Assembly: GCA_028285385.1 (NCBI GenBank)
Contig: JANQPR010000042.1
Span: 1 to 32,994, forward strand
DNA: 32,994 nucleotides
Reading direction: 5' to 3'
Origin: Phycisphaera sp.
Lineage (GTDB): Bacteria; Planctomycetota; Phycisphaerae; Phycisphaerales; Phycisphaeraceae
The translations under genes and the position numbers were made by a program. Below, one piece after another: positions 14,610-23,085 of the stretch. Under the pieces are notes generated by a model, which saw only the letters and a program-made list of their open reading frames with translations, was not told the DNA's origin and did not search any database. Numbering within the stretch: the stretch's first letter is position 1; every line of letters begins with the position of its first letter.

Positions 14610-16142
14610 ATGCCCGAAGTTGATGCCGCCCGTCTCGTCGCCGAGGTCCCACAGTTCGTGAACGGGGCGTGGTCGGTCGCGTCAGCCACGCAACGCGGCG
14701 AGGTGTTCAACCCGTCGACGGGAAAGGTGATCGCGTCGGTTCCGCTCGCTGGCGGATCGGCGGCCGACGCGGCCGTTGATGCGGCGCGGACAGCGCTGCC
14801 TGCGTGGGCCGAAACGCCCGCCGTCGAACGCGCCCGGCTGATGTTCGCGTTCCGGCAGCGGGTCGAGAATCACTTCGACGAACTCGCCCGCCTGGTCACC
14901 CGCGAGCACGGCAAGACCCACGCCGAGGCCCGCGCCGAGGTGCAACGCGGCCTCGAGATGGTCGAGTTCGCGTGCTCGGTCCCCGCGCTGCTAGCCGGCG
15001 ACACGTTCCCGCAGCTCGCCAATGGCGTCGACGGCGAGACAAACCGGCACCCCGTCGGCGTGTGCGTCGGGATCACGCCGTACAACTTCCCGCACATGGT
15101 CCCGTTGTGGATGTTCCCGATTGCGCTCGTGTGCGGGAATACGTTCGTGCTCAAGCCCAGCGAGAAGGTGCCGCTGTCGTCCGTGCGCCTGGTGGAACTG
15201 CTCGAAGAGTCGGGGCTGCCGACCGGCGTACTCAACCTCGTGCACGGCGGCAAGGACATGGTCGACGCGCTGCTCACCCACGCCGGCGTCGACGCCGTCT
15301 CGTTCGTCGGCTCCACCGTGGTCGCGAAACACGTCTACACCACCGCTACCGCGCACGGCAAACGGGTGCAGGCCGCCGGCGGCGCGAAGAACCACCTCGT
15401 GGTCATGCCGGACGCGGAGCTGGATCAAGCCGTGAAGGCGCTCGCCGCGTCGGCGTTCGGCTGCGCGGGGCAGCGGTGCATGGCCGGAAGCGTCGCGCTC
15501 GCGGTGGGTTCGGTCGCGGATGCGCTCGTCGAACGCCTCGCGAGCCACGGCCGATCCATCGACGCCGCGCCGACCGACGGCAACGACGCCGCCGAGATGG
15601 GACCGCTGATCAACGCCGGGCACCGCGACCGCGTCGCCGGCTACCTCGACACGGCAACGAGGGAAGGCGCCACCGTCGCACTCGACGGCCGCGACCTCGA
15701 AGCCGCGAAGAAAAACGGTTCGTTCTTGCTCGGGCCCTCCGTTGTTGACCGGGTGACGCCCGACATGTCGCTGTGGACCGACGAGATCTTCGGCCCGGTG
15801 CTGTCGGTCGTCCGTGTCGAAACGCTCGATGACGCCATCGCCGTCGGCGACCGGTGCCCCTACGGCAACGGCGCATCGATCTTCACCAAGTCCGGCTACG
15901 CCGCGCGCGAGTTCAAACGCCGCTTCAACGCGGGCATGATCGGCGTCAACGTCGGCGTGCCCGCGCCCATGGCCTGGCTCCCGTTCACCGGGTGGAACCA
16001 GTCGTTCTTCGGCGACCTGCACATCCAGGGCACCGAGGGCGTGCACTTCTACACGAGGCAGAAGATGACGCTGACCCGCTGGTTCGCCTCGGCCGACGAG
16101 TCGCACCACGACCCGGTCTGGAAGGGGCAGAAGCCGCAGTGA
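14610..16142 (+). CDS. mmsA: CoA-acylating (methyl)malonate-semialdehyde dehydrogenase
   Basis: 510 residues from the ATG at 14610; a TTG at 14589 and a GTG at 14598 are in-frame alternatives with no better ribosome site. The enzyme is an aldehyde dehydrogenase fold protein that oxidises and decarboxylates (methyl)malonate semialdehyde with NAD+ and CoA to acetyl-CoA or propionyl-CoA. Evidence: GITPYNFPHMVPLWMFP, LKPSEKVPLS, FVGST, AAGGAKNH, where Asn replaces the general-base Glu of hydrolytic ALDHs (a hallmark of this subfamily), GCAGQRCMA with the catalytic Cys, and TDEIFGPVLSVVR. The same family includes valine and myo-inositol enzymes (IolA). Position divergent from the pyrimidine operon makes it the terminal step for beta-alanine and beta-aminoisobutyrate. 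Confidence 0.93.
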   Translation: MPEVDAARLVAEVPQFVNGAWSVASATQRGEVFNPSTGKVIASVPLAGGSAADAAVDAARTALPAWAETPAVERARLMFAFRQRVENHFDELARLVTREHGKTHAEARAEVQRGLEMVEFACSVPALLAGDTFPQLANGVDGETNRHPVGVCVGITPYNFPHMVPLWMFPIALVCGNTFVLKPSEKVPLSSVRLVELLEESGLPTGVLNLVHGGKDMVDALLTHAGVDAVSFVGSTVVAKHVYTTATAHGKRVQAAGGAKNHLVVMPDAELDQAVKALAASAFGCAGQRCMAGSVALAVGSVADALVERLASHGRSIDAAPTDGNDAAEMGPLINAGHRDRVAGYLDTATREGATVALDGRDLEAAKKNGSFLLGPSVVDRVTPDMSLWTDEIFGPVLSVVRVETLDDAIAVGDRCPYGNGASIFTKSGYAAREFKRRFNAGMIGVNVGVPAPMAWLPFTGWNQSFFGDLHIQGTEGVHFYTRQKMTLTRWFASADESHHDPVWKGQKPQ

Positions 16143-16957
16143 CCGTGGTGGTGCAACTCTCCGACCCGCACCTCGGCCGGATGCCCGAGCACGAGGAGCA
16201 GCGGATCGACGCGATCGCCGCCGCGGTGCGCGCCCAAGCCCCCGATCTCGTGGTGATCACCGGCGATCTCTGCGACGATGCGCCGTGCCAACCCGAGCAG
16301 ATCACCCAGTACGGCAAGACACTGGTCGAGGCGCTGGCGTCCCTCGGTTGTCCGGTCGAGGTGGTGCCCGGCAACCACGACGTCGGCAACAAGCCAGACA
16401 TCGAGAATGACGCGCTGACGGAAGTGCGCTACGACGAATGGCGGGGTGTGTTCGGCGACGGGTGGTTCCGTCGTAACCTCGGCGGCTGGTGCTTGCTCGG
16501 TCTGAACAGCCAGATCATGGGCAGCGGCTGGGACGCGGAACGCAGACAGCTCGCGTGGCTCGACGATCAACTCGAGTCCTGTGAGCGTTGTGTGGTGTTT
16601 CTGCACATGCCGCCGGACCTGCCCGCGTTGGTGGACGTAGTGGGCGAGAAGCGCGAGAACCTGCGCTACTGGCCGGTCGATGCCGAGCCGCGGGCCGCGT
16701 TGCTCGCGCGTCTCACCCGGCCGGCGGTGAAACTCGTCTGTTCCGGCCACCTGCACAACAACGCCGCATTCCCGCACGCGACCCCGCCGCGCCGATGGTG
16801 CCCGTCGCTGTCGTTCGGCGTCGTGATCTCCGGCGTCACGTCCGTCGTCAGCCAGGGCGAAAGGATCGGCTTCCTCCGGCACGAACTCGGCGAAGACGAC
16901 GTGCACTCGACGTTCGTCGCGGTGGACCTGCCGACCACGCGCACGATGACGCTGTAA
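16139..16957 (+). CDS. Calcineurin-like metallophosphoesterase, cNMP-phosphodiesterase-like
   Basis: 272 residues from a GTG at 16139 that overlaps the mmsA stop (GTGA), with AAGGGG about 9 bases upstream, so translation is probably coupled. All metal motifs are present: QLSDPHLG (Asp9, His11), TGDLCDDA, PGNHD, FLHMP and SGHLHNN. The arrangement and length resemble class III cyclic nucleotide phosphodiesterases (CpdA) and related enzymes. The natural substrate cannot be read from sequence. It has no signal peptide. It ends 8 bases from the convergent deacetylase gene. Confidence 0.83.
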   Translation: MTVVVQLSDPHLGRMPEHEEQRIDAIAAAVRAQAPDLVVITGDLCDDAPCQPEQITQYGKTLVEALASLGCPVEVVPGNHDVGNKPDIENDALTEVRYDEWRGVFGDGWFRRNLGGWCLLGLNSQIMGSGWDAERRQLAWLDDQLESCERCVVFLHMPPDLPALVDVVGEKRENLRYWPVDAEPRAALLARLTRPAVKLVCSGHLHNNAAFPHATPPRRWCPSLSFGVVISGVTSVVSQGERIGFLRHELGEDDVHSTFVAVDLPTTRTMTL

Positions 16958-16965
16958 TCGGGCGG

Positions 16966-17934
16966 TCACTTCGCGAACACATCCCGCCAGGCGCGGAACG
17001 TGTTGACGTGTGCATCAACGACTTGGTTCACGTCCTTCGTGTACCCGCCGGCCAACACCCAGGCGACGGGCAGGTCATGACGTCGGCAGAAACCGAACAC
17101 GAGTCGATCGCGTTCGAGCAGATCCTCATGTCCTAAGTCCAGCGGCGAGTAAGGGTCGTCGCGCAGCGGGTCGGCCCCGGCCTGGTAGAGCAACACGTCG
17201 GGTTTCGCGTGGGGCGGGTCGTCCAGCAGCCACGGAAGCTCGCCCAACAGGATGCGTTGCAGGTGTGCGCCGTTGCTGCCGTTGTGCAGCGCGACGGACC
17301 GGTGGTTCTTGCCGTCCTCGTGACGCACCACGGAGACGTCGCGGTAAGGCGTGTTGTCGTGGTAATCGTTGCCGTAGACCGAGAGTTGACGGAGGTAAGG
17401 TCTGGCGGTGCACAGCGACGCGGTGCCGTTTCCGTAGTGCAGATCGAGATCGAGTACCGCGACGCGTTGCGCGAGACCCTGGGCAAGCATCGCGTCGGCT
17501 GCGATCACGAGGCCGTTGAATGTGCAGAACCCCTCGCCGTGGTCGGCGTGGCTGTGGTGGAACCCGGAGACGAGCGCCGCGGCGCAACGCGACCGGTTAT
17601 CGGGGTCGCGGGCGGCGCGGGCGGCGGCGAGCAGGCCGCCGTTGGTCAGGCAGACGCTCGGGAACAGCCCCGGCGACCACGGGAACTTCTGCGACTCCGC
17701 CAACGCGCGCGGCCGGCCGGTTTTCACGGCGTCGACATACGTACGGGCGTGCACGCGCAGCAGTTGCGCTTCCGTCACGGGCTCCGGTTCACGGAAGTCG
17801 AGCCGCAGCGATTCGTCTTCGCGCAGTCTATCGGCCACCAGCCCGAACTTGCGGATCGGCATGGTGTGGTCGTCGCCGATGGGAGCGACGAATCCGGGGT
17901 GGAAGAACACGGGCAGCGGGGCGGGGTTGGTCAT
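16966..17934 (-). CDS. Histone deacetylase superfamily amidohydrolase
   Basis: 322 residues. The zinc amidohydrolase is predicted to remove acetyl or acyl groups from lysine side chains or from small acylated amines. The active site appears complete: SGFHHSHADHGEGFCTFNG (His126-His127 pair), LDLDLHYGNG (Asp164, His166 as zinc ligands), QAGADPLRDD (Asp255) and LAGGYT (transition-state Tyr298). The start HPGFVAPIGDDHTMPIRKF resembles the bacterial HDAC branch that includes class IV-like proteins. Its start codon overlaps the stop of the acetyltransferase gene by ATGA, implying coupled translation. The substrate (protein, acetylpolyamine or other) is not determined. Confidence 0.88.
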   Translation of the reverse strand: MTNPAPLPVFFHPGFVAPIGDDHTMPIRKFGLVADRLREDESLRLDFREPEPVTEAQLLRVHARTYVDAVKTGRPRALAESQKFPWSPGLFPSVCLTNGGLLAAARAARDPDNRSRCAAALVSGFHHSHADHGEGFCTFNGLVIAADAMLAQGLAQRVAVLDLDLHYGNGTASLCTARPYLRQLSVYGNDYHDNTPYRDVSVVRHEDGKNHRSVALHNGSNGAHLQRILLGELPWLLDDPPHAKPDVLLYQAGADPLRDDPYSPLDLGHEDLLERDRLVFGFCRRHDLPVAWVLAGGYTKDVNQVVDAHVNTFRAWRDVFAK

Positions 17935-18785
17935 GCATCGCTCGACGGGGGCAGCAGGCGCACCGGGGCGTCGTGTTCACGCAGGTGTTCTAGTCGGGGC
18001 GAGACGGTTTCGATCGCCGCTCGAGCGAGGTCCATCGCGTACATGCCGTACAGCGACTCGACAATCCGGACCGCTTCATCGGCGGGGCAGGTTGGTTCCT
18101 TCTCTCGGCGGACACGTCGGACGACCAGCCGCATCGGCAGCGGCGTGTGTGCGGGGTCCTCGCCGGTAAAACACGGCTGCGCGTACCCGACCACGCCCGG
18201 GTCAAGCATGCGGAAACCCGCTGACTCGTAAACGCGTAGCCGACGGTGTTGGTCGTCGCGGGTGGCGGCATCGGCGTCCGGGTTGTGGGGTTCCATCTCG
18301 GCGACGAGGGTCACGCGACAGGGGTCGGCTCCCGTGTCGATCGCGTCGAGCAACGGCAATGTCCGCAGGATCGCGCCCAGGCCCCGGCCACGGAACGCGG
18401 GCAAGACCAGCGCGTGCGACAAGTGGACAACGGTTTCGTTCTCCTCGGTTACCGGATGAATCACGGTGTGGTCACGCACGGTGATCTGCGTGCCGGTTTC
18501 GTCGGTCATCGTGGCGAGCCGGTAGTGCAGCGTGTCGCCGGTTGCCGTATGACGCGCGACGCGCAGCCGTTCGCGGATCACGGGTTCGGGCTCCATTTCC
18601 CCTGCCGGGCCGAACACGTCGAACAAGGCGTCGTACGCCGAGCGAAACCGCGTGCCGTCGGGACGCGAGACATGCGACAGCACGCCAAAGCGTTCGGGCG
18701 GTAGCCACCGCGCGCGGTCGCCCGGCGCGGCGAGGTCTTGCCATGCTCCGTGCAATCGCGTCGACAGGTCGTGCACCTCGGCCAT
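17931..18785 (-). CDS. GNAT-family N-acetyltransferase
   Basis: 284 residues. The acetyl-CoA-binding motif A is visible as SHALVLPAFRGRGLGAILR (RGRGLG at about 132-137), with YESAGFRML as the later GNAT motif. The N-terminal 90 residues and the C-terminal 80 (DLARAAIETVSPRLEHLREHD) are longer than a minimal GNAT and may recognise the acceptor. The gene overlaps the deacetylase by 4 bases and starts only 20 bases from the divergent aminotransferase, so an enzyme adding acetyl groups and one removing them are made together. The acceptor is unknown. Confidence 0.75.
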   Translation of the reverse strand: MAEVHDLSTRLHGAWQDLAAPGDRARWLPPERFGVLSHVSRPDGTRFRSAYDALFDVFGPAGEMEPEPVIRERLRVARHTATGDTLHYRLATMTDETGTQITVRDHTVIHPVTEENETVVHLSHALVLPAFRGRGLGAILRTLPLLDAIDTGADPCRVTLVAEMEPHNPDADAATRDDQHRRLRVYESAGFRMLDPGVVGYAQPCFTGEDPAHTPLPMRLVVRRVRREKEPTCPADEAVRIVESLYGMYAMDLARAAIETVSPRLEHLREHDAPVRLLPPSSDA

Positions 18786-18805
18786 GATTCTGCTGAAATA
18801 CTCGC

Positions 18806-20149
18806 ATGGATTCCGCCGCCCTCCAAGCCCTGCAGCGCGACGACGCCGACCACCACCTGCACCCCTTCACGCCGCACCGGCAGATGCGTGCGTCCGGCAC
18901 GCACGTCATCACCGGCGGCGACGGCGTCTACCTCGAAGACGCGACGGGCCGGCGCATGCTCGACGGCATCGCGGGGCTGTGGTGCGTCAACGTCGGATAC
19001 GGGCGCAGCGAGATCGTCGACGCGGTCGAGCAACAGATGCGGCAGTTGGCGTACTACTGCTCGTTCTTCAACTCGACGACCGAGCCGGCGATCCGCCTGG
19101 CGACCAAGCTCGCGCGGCTCGCGCCCCCCGGGTTGGGGCACGTGTTTTTCACCGGCAGCGGGTCGGAGTCGAACGAGACCGCGCTCAAGCTCGTGCGCGG
19201 CTACCACATCGCGCGCGGCCAGCCGCGTCGCACCAAGGTCATCGCTCGGCGGTACGCGTACCACGGCGTCGGGCTCGGATCGACCTCGCTCACCGGGCTG
19301 GACACCTGCCTCACGCCGTTCGGCCTGCCGCTCCCCGGATTCCTGCACGCGCCGGCGCCGCACCGCTACGAGGACCCGGACCCCAAGCGTCGTGCGATGT
19401 CGCCGGAGGATTACGGGGCGTGGTGCGTGGACGAGACCCGCAAGCTGATCGAGGCCGAGGGGCCGGACACGGTCGCGGCGGTGTTTGCCGAGCCGGTGCA
19501 GGGCGCGGGCGGCGTGATCGTCCCGCCGGCGGGGTATCTGACGGCTTTGCGGGAGTTGTGCCGGGAGCACGGCATCCTGTTCGTGGCGGACGAAGTGATC
19601 ACCGCGTTCGGCCGGTTGGGCGGCTGGTTCGCGTCTTCAATGTGGAGCCTCGAGCCCGACCTGATCTCGACCGCAAAGGGTTTGTCGTCGGGCTACCTGC
19701 CGATCGGCGCGGTGATGGTTCGCGACGAAGTCGCCGAGACGCTGCACGACGCGGGCTACCTCGCCCACGGCTTCACCTACTCCGGGCACCCGGCGACGTG
19801 TGCCGCAGCGCTGGCGAACCTCGGAATCATCGAGCGCGAGAACCTGGTGGGCTACGTCGCCGACGACATCGGGCCGTACTTTCAGGCAAAGCTGCAGGCC
19901 TTCGCAGGCCATCCGGCCGTGGGCGAGGTGCGCGGCTTGGGGTTGATCGGCGCGCTCGAACTGCTCGACAACCGCGGGAAGGTCGAGGGCCCGCTCGGCC
20001 CTTGGTTCGCCGAGCGGACGCGAGAGAAGGGCGTGATCGTCCGTGGGATCCGGAACCTGATCGCGGTGAGCCCGCCGTTGGTGATCACGAAGCCTGAGGT
20101 GGATGAGTTGTTCGCCGCGGTGTCGGCGACGCTGGACGAGTTGGCGTGA
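18806..20149 (+). CDS. Class III omega-aminotransferase (SpuC/BauA-like)
   Basis: 447 residues. PLP-dependent omega-amine:pyruvate aminotransferase. MLDGIAGLWCVNVGYGRSEIV is the signature N-terminus of the putrescine/beta-alanine:pyruvate group. FTGSGSESNETALKL binds the cofactor phosphate, ADEVITAFGRLG contains the PLP-binding Asp262, and STAKGLSSGYLPIGA carries Lys291. FTYSGHPATCAAAL and a complete C-terminus follow. Substrates of this group include putrescine, cadaverine and beta-alanine, so it could back up the aminotransferase at 10464-11867 or serve amines released by the divergent deacetylase. The 20-base divergent spacing means its promoter overlaps the acetyltransferase gene. The specific substrate is not decided by sequence. 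Confidence 0.88.
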   Translation: MDSAALQALQRDDADHHLHPFTPHRQMRASGTHVITGGDGVYLEDATGRRMLDGIAGLWCVNVGYGRSEIVDAVEQQMRQLAYYCSFFNSTTEPAIRLATKLARLAPPGLGHVFFTGSGSESNETALKLVRGYHIARGQPRRTKVIARRYAYHGVGLGSTSLTGLDTCLTPFGLPLPGFLHAPAPHRYEDPDPKRRAMSPEDYGAWCVDETRKLIEAEGPDTVAAVFAEPVQGAGGVIVPPAGYLTALRELCREHGILFVADEVITAFGRLGGWFASSMWSLEPDLISTAKGLSSGYLPIGAVMVRDEVAETLHDAGYLAHGFTYSGHPATCAAALANLGIIERENLVGYVADDIGPYFQAKLQAFAGHPAVGEVRGLGLIGALELLDNRGKVEGPLGPWFAERTREKGVIVRGIRNLIAVSPPLVITKPEVDELFAAVSATLDELA

Positions 20150-20162
20150 CGCCCGCTCCGAT

Positions 20163-21071
20163 TCAGTCGGCGGCCGACACCTGCTGGTAGTAGTTGCGGG
20201 TGTCTTCGCGCAGGCCCCAGAAGTTGATCGGGGTGATCGTGCCGAAGGGCGGGTAGGCGCGGACGCTGCCGTCAGCGAAGGCGTAGTTGGAGTTGCCGCC
20301 GCGCCCGTTCTTGCCGCCGTGGCGGGACTGCTCGAGGTCGTCGAGGTTGTCGGGCGTCTGGTCAGCGTAGATGTCGACGTAGAAGCCGCGGAACTCGGGG
20401 CCGGAGATCTTCTCGCCCATGATGGCGGTGGTGCTCGGGTCCTTCATGCCGTAACGCTTCATCGCGGTCTGGATGCCGTCTCCCTCATCCGGATCGACGC
20501 GCTCAGCGAGAGGAATCTTGAAGTCGTTGAAGCCGTTGAACATGTAGCTGCGCTGCATGCGGTCGAACCAGCCGACGCCCGGGAAGCCGGCGCTGGGGCC
20601 CGCGGGGTCTTCGTCGCTGGGGCAGAGGTAGACCGCGACGGCCGGGACGTTGCCGCCGCCGTCGGGGTCGTCGTCGAGGCCGACGCTCTGCAGCAGCGAG
20701 GCGAACAGGGCGGACCACCGGCGGGCGTTCGTGTCGGGGCTCGGCGGCTCGGGGAAGCCGGAGAGGTTCGGGCTGCTCGCCGGGTCGCCGCCGCGGGTGG
20801 GGTAGGCGCCCTTGAAGTCGTTGGCGTAGATGTCGGCGATCAGCGCGACCTGCCGCAGGTTCGAGCTGCACGCCACCCGTCGGGCGGTCTCGCGGGCGGC
20901 GCCCAGGGCCGGCAGCAGGATCCCGATGAGCAGCGCGATGATGCTGATCACGACCAGGAGCTCGATCAGGGTAAACCCAGCCGCGGATCTCACTGCCGCG
21001 CCGCAACGCGGGAACGTTTCTCGTTGCCGGGGCGTGCGGCGGTGGTTTTCGCGGTTTTTTGTCGCTCTCAT
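20163..21071 (-). CDS. Prepilin-type pseudopilin with H-X9-DG type C-terminal region
   Basis: 302 residues. A 31-residue basic leader ends AAG, followed by [24 protein letters not shown]. This is the type IV prepilin cleavage/methylation motif with the Glu at +5 and the hydrophobic helix. The rest is a secreted domain with Cys pairs ([17 protein letters not shown]) and a late [20 protein letters not shown] segment. That is the H-X9-DG-like motif of the large planctomycete pseudopilin family. Such proteins occur in dozens of copies per genome and their individual roles are unknown. The start at 21071 follows a GGGAG. It converges with the aminotransferase gene 13 bases away. Confidence 0.88.
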   Translation of the reverse strand: MRATKNRENHRRTPRQRETFPRCGAAVRSAAGFTLIELLVVISIIALLIGILLPALGAARETARRVACSSNLRQVALIADIYANDFKGAYPTRGGDPASSPNLSGFPEPPSPDTNARRWSALFASLLQSVGLDDDPDGGGNVPAVAVYLCPSDEDPAGPSAGFPGVGWFDRMQRSYMFNGFNDFKIPLAERVDPDEGDGIQTAMKRYGMKDPSTTAIMGEKISGPEFRGFYVDIYADQTPDNLDDLEQSRHGGKNGRGGNSNYAFADGSVRAYPPFGTITPINFWGLREDTRNYYQQVSAAD

Positions 21072-21082
21072 GGTTTATTCTC

Positions 21083-21097
21083 CCGGGGTCGCCCCGG
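21083..21097. promoter_or_regulatory. Hairpin overlapping the pseudopilin ribosome site
   Basis: CCGGGG-TCG-CCCCGG lies immediately upstream of the minus-strand start at 21071, and its stem abuts the GGGAG used as ribosome binding site. In the transcript it could limit ribosome access. It lies in the 89-base gap between two divergent genes. Confidence 0.35.
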
Positions 21098-21160
21098 TTT
21101 CCGAGCATAGTTTCGGTCGGCGCGCCTCTTCAAGGATAAAGACGGGGCTGGAGTGCAGAT

Positions 21161-21574
21161 ATGCAGAAACAGTGGGTCATTCTTGGCGTCGTGCTCGCGT
21201 TGGTGTTGCTCGTCTACGGCTGGGTGTTCTTCGGCCCGGGCCCGGCGCTGGAGATCGAGACCATGGTCACGCCCAAGGGCCCGATCTTCACGCTCAACGG
21301 CCGGGTGGAGTTCTACGAGGTCAAGGTCACCCAACCGGGCGTTACCGACGAGGACGGCGAGCCGACGCTGCTCTGGCACCTGGTGCCGCGGGACGTGGAA
21401 GGGGTCGACCCGCCGGAGGTGATGGTCGTCAGCTACGGCGAGCCGCGGGGCCTGGGGCTGCGCCCGGCGAAGGGGACGCGTGGCCGCGGCCGGGCGCTTG
21501 AGGCGGGGGGCAGCTACGTGTTCTGGGCGGACACGAGCGGCGGCGAGATCGAGCAGCCGTTCACAATGCCCTGA
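21161..21574 (+). CDS. Small membrane-anchored hypothetical protein
   Basis: 137 residues. A hydrophobic helix at about 6-25 (VILGVVLALVLLVYGWVFFG) with no clear cleavage site suggests an N-terminal anchor. The remaining 110 residues appear to be beta-rich and face the outside (FTLNGRVEFYEVKVTQPG, SYVFWADTSGGEIEQPFTMP). GGAG sits 7 bases before the ATG. Divergent from the pseudopilin gene. No family recognised. Confidence 0.65.
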   Translation: MQKQWVILGVVLALVLLVYGWVFFGPGPALEIETMVTPKGPIFTLNGRVEFYEVKVTQPGVTDEDGEPTLLWHLVPRDVEGVDPPEVMVVSYGEPRGLGLRPAKGTRGRGRALEAGGSYVFWADTSGGEIEQPFTMP

Positions 21575-21631
21575 TGCCAACAGCCGGTCGCTCCGCGGTG
21601 CTTTTCGATTCCTCTCCCGTAGGGAGGGGAG

Positions 21632-23071
21632 TCAGCACACTCGGATCGAGTCGAGGCCGAGCAGCTGCCCGAGCTTCTCGATACGCGTTGAAAGGTGGCC
21701 GACGCCGACGGCGCAGTGGTGGGCCGGCCCGTGCACGTTCCACTGCTCGACGAACACGCGGGCGCCGATGCCGAAGCGGTACCGGCTGTTGGTGTTGCCG
21801 ATCTCGAGGATCGGGCCGTCAACCGTTTCGCCCTGGGCGTGCAGCAGCGCGACCGAGCCGTCCCGGCGTTGGATGACCGAGAGCAGCGTGACCGGGCCGT
21901 GCTTCACGGACATCTCGACGGAGAGGCCGCGCCCGACCTTGCCGTGGTAGACCTCGAGGGGTCGCACTTTCGTCTTCCCCTGCGCGATGCCGGTGTGCCC
22001 GGGGCCGTCGTGGCCCATCAGCACGACGTCGTCGTCGAAGTCGACCGCGTAGTACTCGGTGAACGACCCGCCGGCGCCAAAGGTGTCCATGATCTTCATG
22101 GCCTGGGCGTTCTTGATCTCGAACTCGCCGGCAACCGGGACACCGTTCGCGGTCAGCAGCGACGTGCCGAGGATGATCGAACTGATCACGTCTTCGTGCT
22201 CGTGGTCCGGTACGGAGTGGTAGAAGTACGCCATCGACCCGAGCCGGTTTTGCTCGACAAGCCGGTCGAGCGCGACGCTGGTCTTGGCGGCCCGTGCGAG
22301 TTCTTTCGGGGCACAGTCGGGCTGCACGTCGAAGTGCTGCCGGAAGTGCTCGACGCGTTTCGTGGCCTGTTCGTCCGTGACACCCCGGCGCAGCTCGGCG
22401 AGCTGGTCGATCTCGACGATCTCGACGTGACCGCCGAACGCCGCGAGCTGCTGCGTGAAGTCGGAGTAGATGTCGAGCATGCCGTTGTAGTAGTGCCCCA
22501 TGACCCCGAGCCGGTTGTGGGCCATGACGTTCGCGACGCGGGCGGCCTCGATCCAGTCGGACACCTCGTCCCAGCACGGGTCGCTCTCGTCGAGCACGCC
22601 CGTGACCTGGTGGAAGTCGACCCCGGCCCGGTTGAACACGTTCGCGATCTCCGGCACGGGGCACGCCGCGCAGTACGCCAACCAGTCGCCGGTCATCTTC
22701 GTGCGGTCGCCCAGCCGGTTGAACGTCGCGTAGTCGATCGCGGCCTCGGGCTGCAGGTTCAGGATGACCACGGGCACGTTCGCCCGCCGCACCACCGGCA
22801 GCACCGTCGACGACAACGCGTACGTCGTGACGTGGAGAAAGATCACGTCGACGTCTTCCTGCCGAAACTTGTGCCCCGCGTCGAAGGCCTTGTCGACCGT
22901 GTCGATCAGCCCGAGGTTGACCACGTCGACGCCCGGCCGGGCGAGGCGCTGCTCGGTGACTTGCAGGTAGCCGCGCAGGCGGTCTTCGAGGCCCTCGAAC
23001 TGCGGCCAGTACGCGTCGAGCCCGATGCCGAACAGCCCGACGCGGACGGGGGTGGGGTGCAGGTGTTGCAT
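21632..23071 (-). CDS. L-arabinose/L-fucose isomerase family protein
   Basis: 479 residues. The N-terminal half (VRVGLFGIGLDAYWPQFEGL, VDVIFLHVTTYALSSTVLP) has the flavodoxin-like domains of the AI/FI sugar isomerases. The C-terminal half shows the likely metal ligands: the Glu of VAGEFEIKNA, the Glu of GSFTEYY, MGHDGPGH and the GPAHH near the end, with the YHSVPDHEHED segment before them. Such enzymes interconvert aldose and ketose (L-arabinose to L-ribulose in the namesake). The family contains many members of untested specificity, so only the class is claimed. It lies 14 bases downstream of the GH43 gene, consistent with processing of a released pentose. No kinase or epimerase gene is adjacent. 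Confidence 0.75.
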   Translation of the reverse strand: MQHLHPTPVRVGLFGIGLDAYWPQFEGLEDRLRGYLQVTEQRLARPGVDVVNLGLIDTVDKAFDAGHKFRQEDVDVIFLHVTTYALSSTVLPVVRRANVPVVILNLQPEAAIDYATFNRLGDRTKMTGDWLAYCAACPVPEIANVFNRAGVDFHQVTGVLDESDPCWDEVSDWIEAARVANVMAHNRLGVMGHYYNGMLDIYSDFTQQLAAFGGHVEIVEIDQLAELRRGVTDEQATKRVEHFRQHFDVQPDCAPKELARAAKTSVALDRLVEQNRLGSMAYFYHSVPDHEHEDVISSIILGTSLLTANGVPVAGEFEIKNAQAMKIMDTFGAGGSFTEYYAVDFDDDVVLMGHDGPGHTGIAQGKTKVRPLEVYHGKVGRGLSVEMSVKHGPVTLLSVIQRRDGSVALLHAQGETVDGPILEIGNTNSRYRFGIGARVFVEQWNVHGPAHHCAVGVGHLSTRIEKLGQLLGLDSIRVC

Positions 23072-23085
23072 GAATCATGGCTCCG

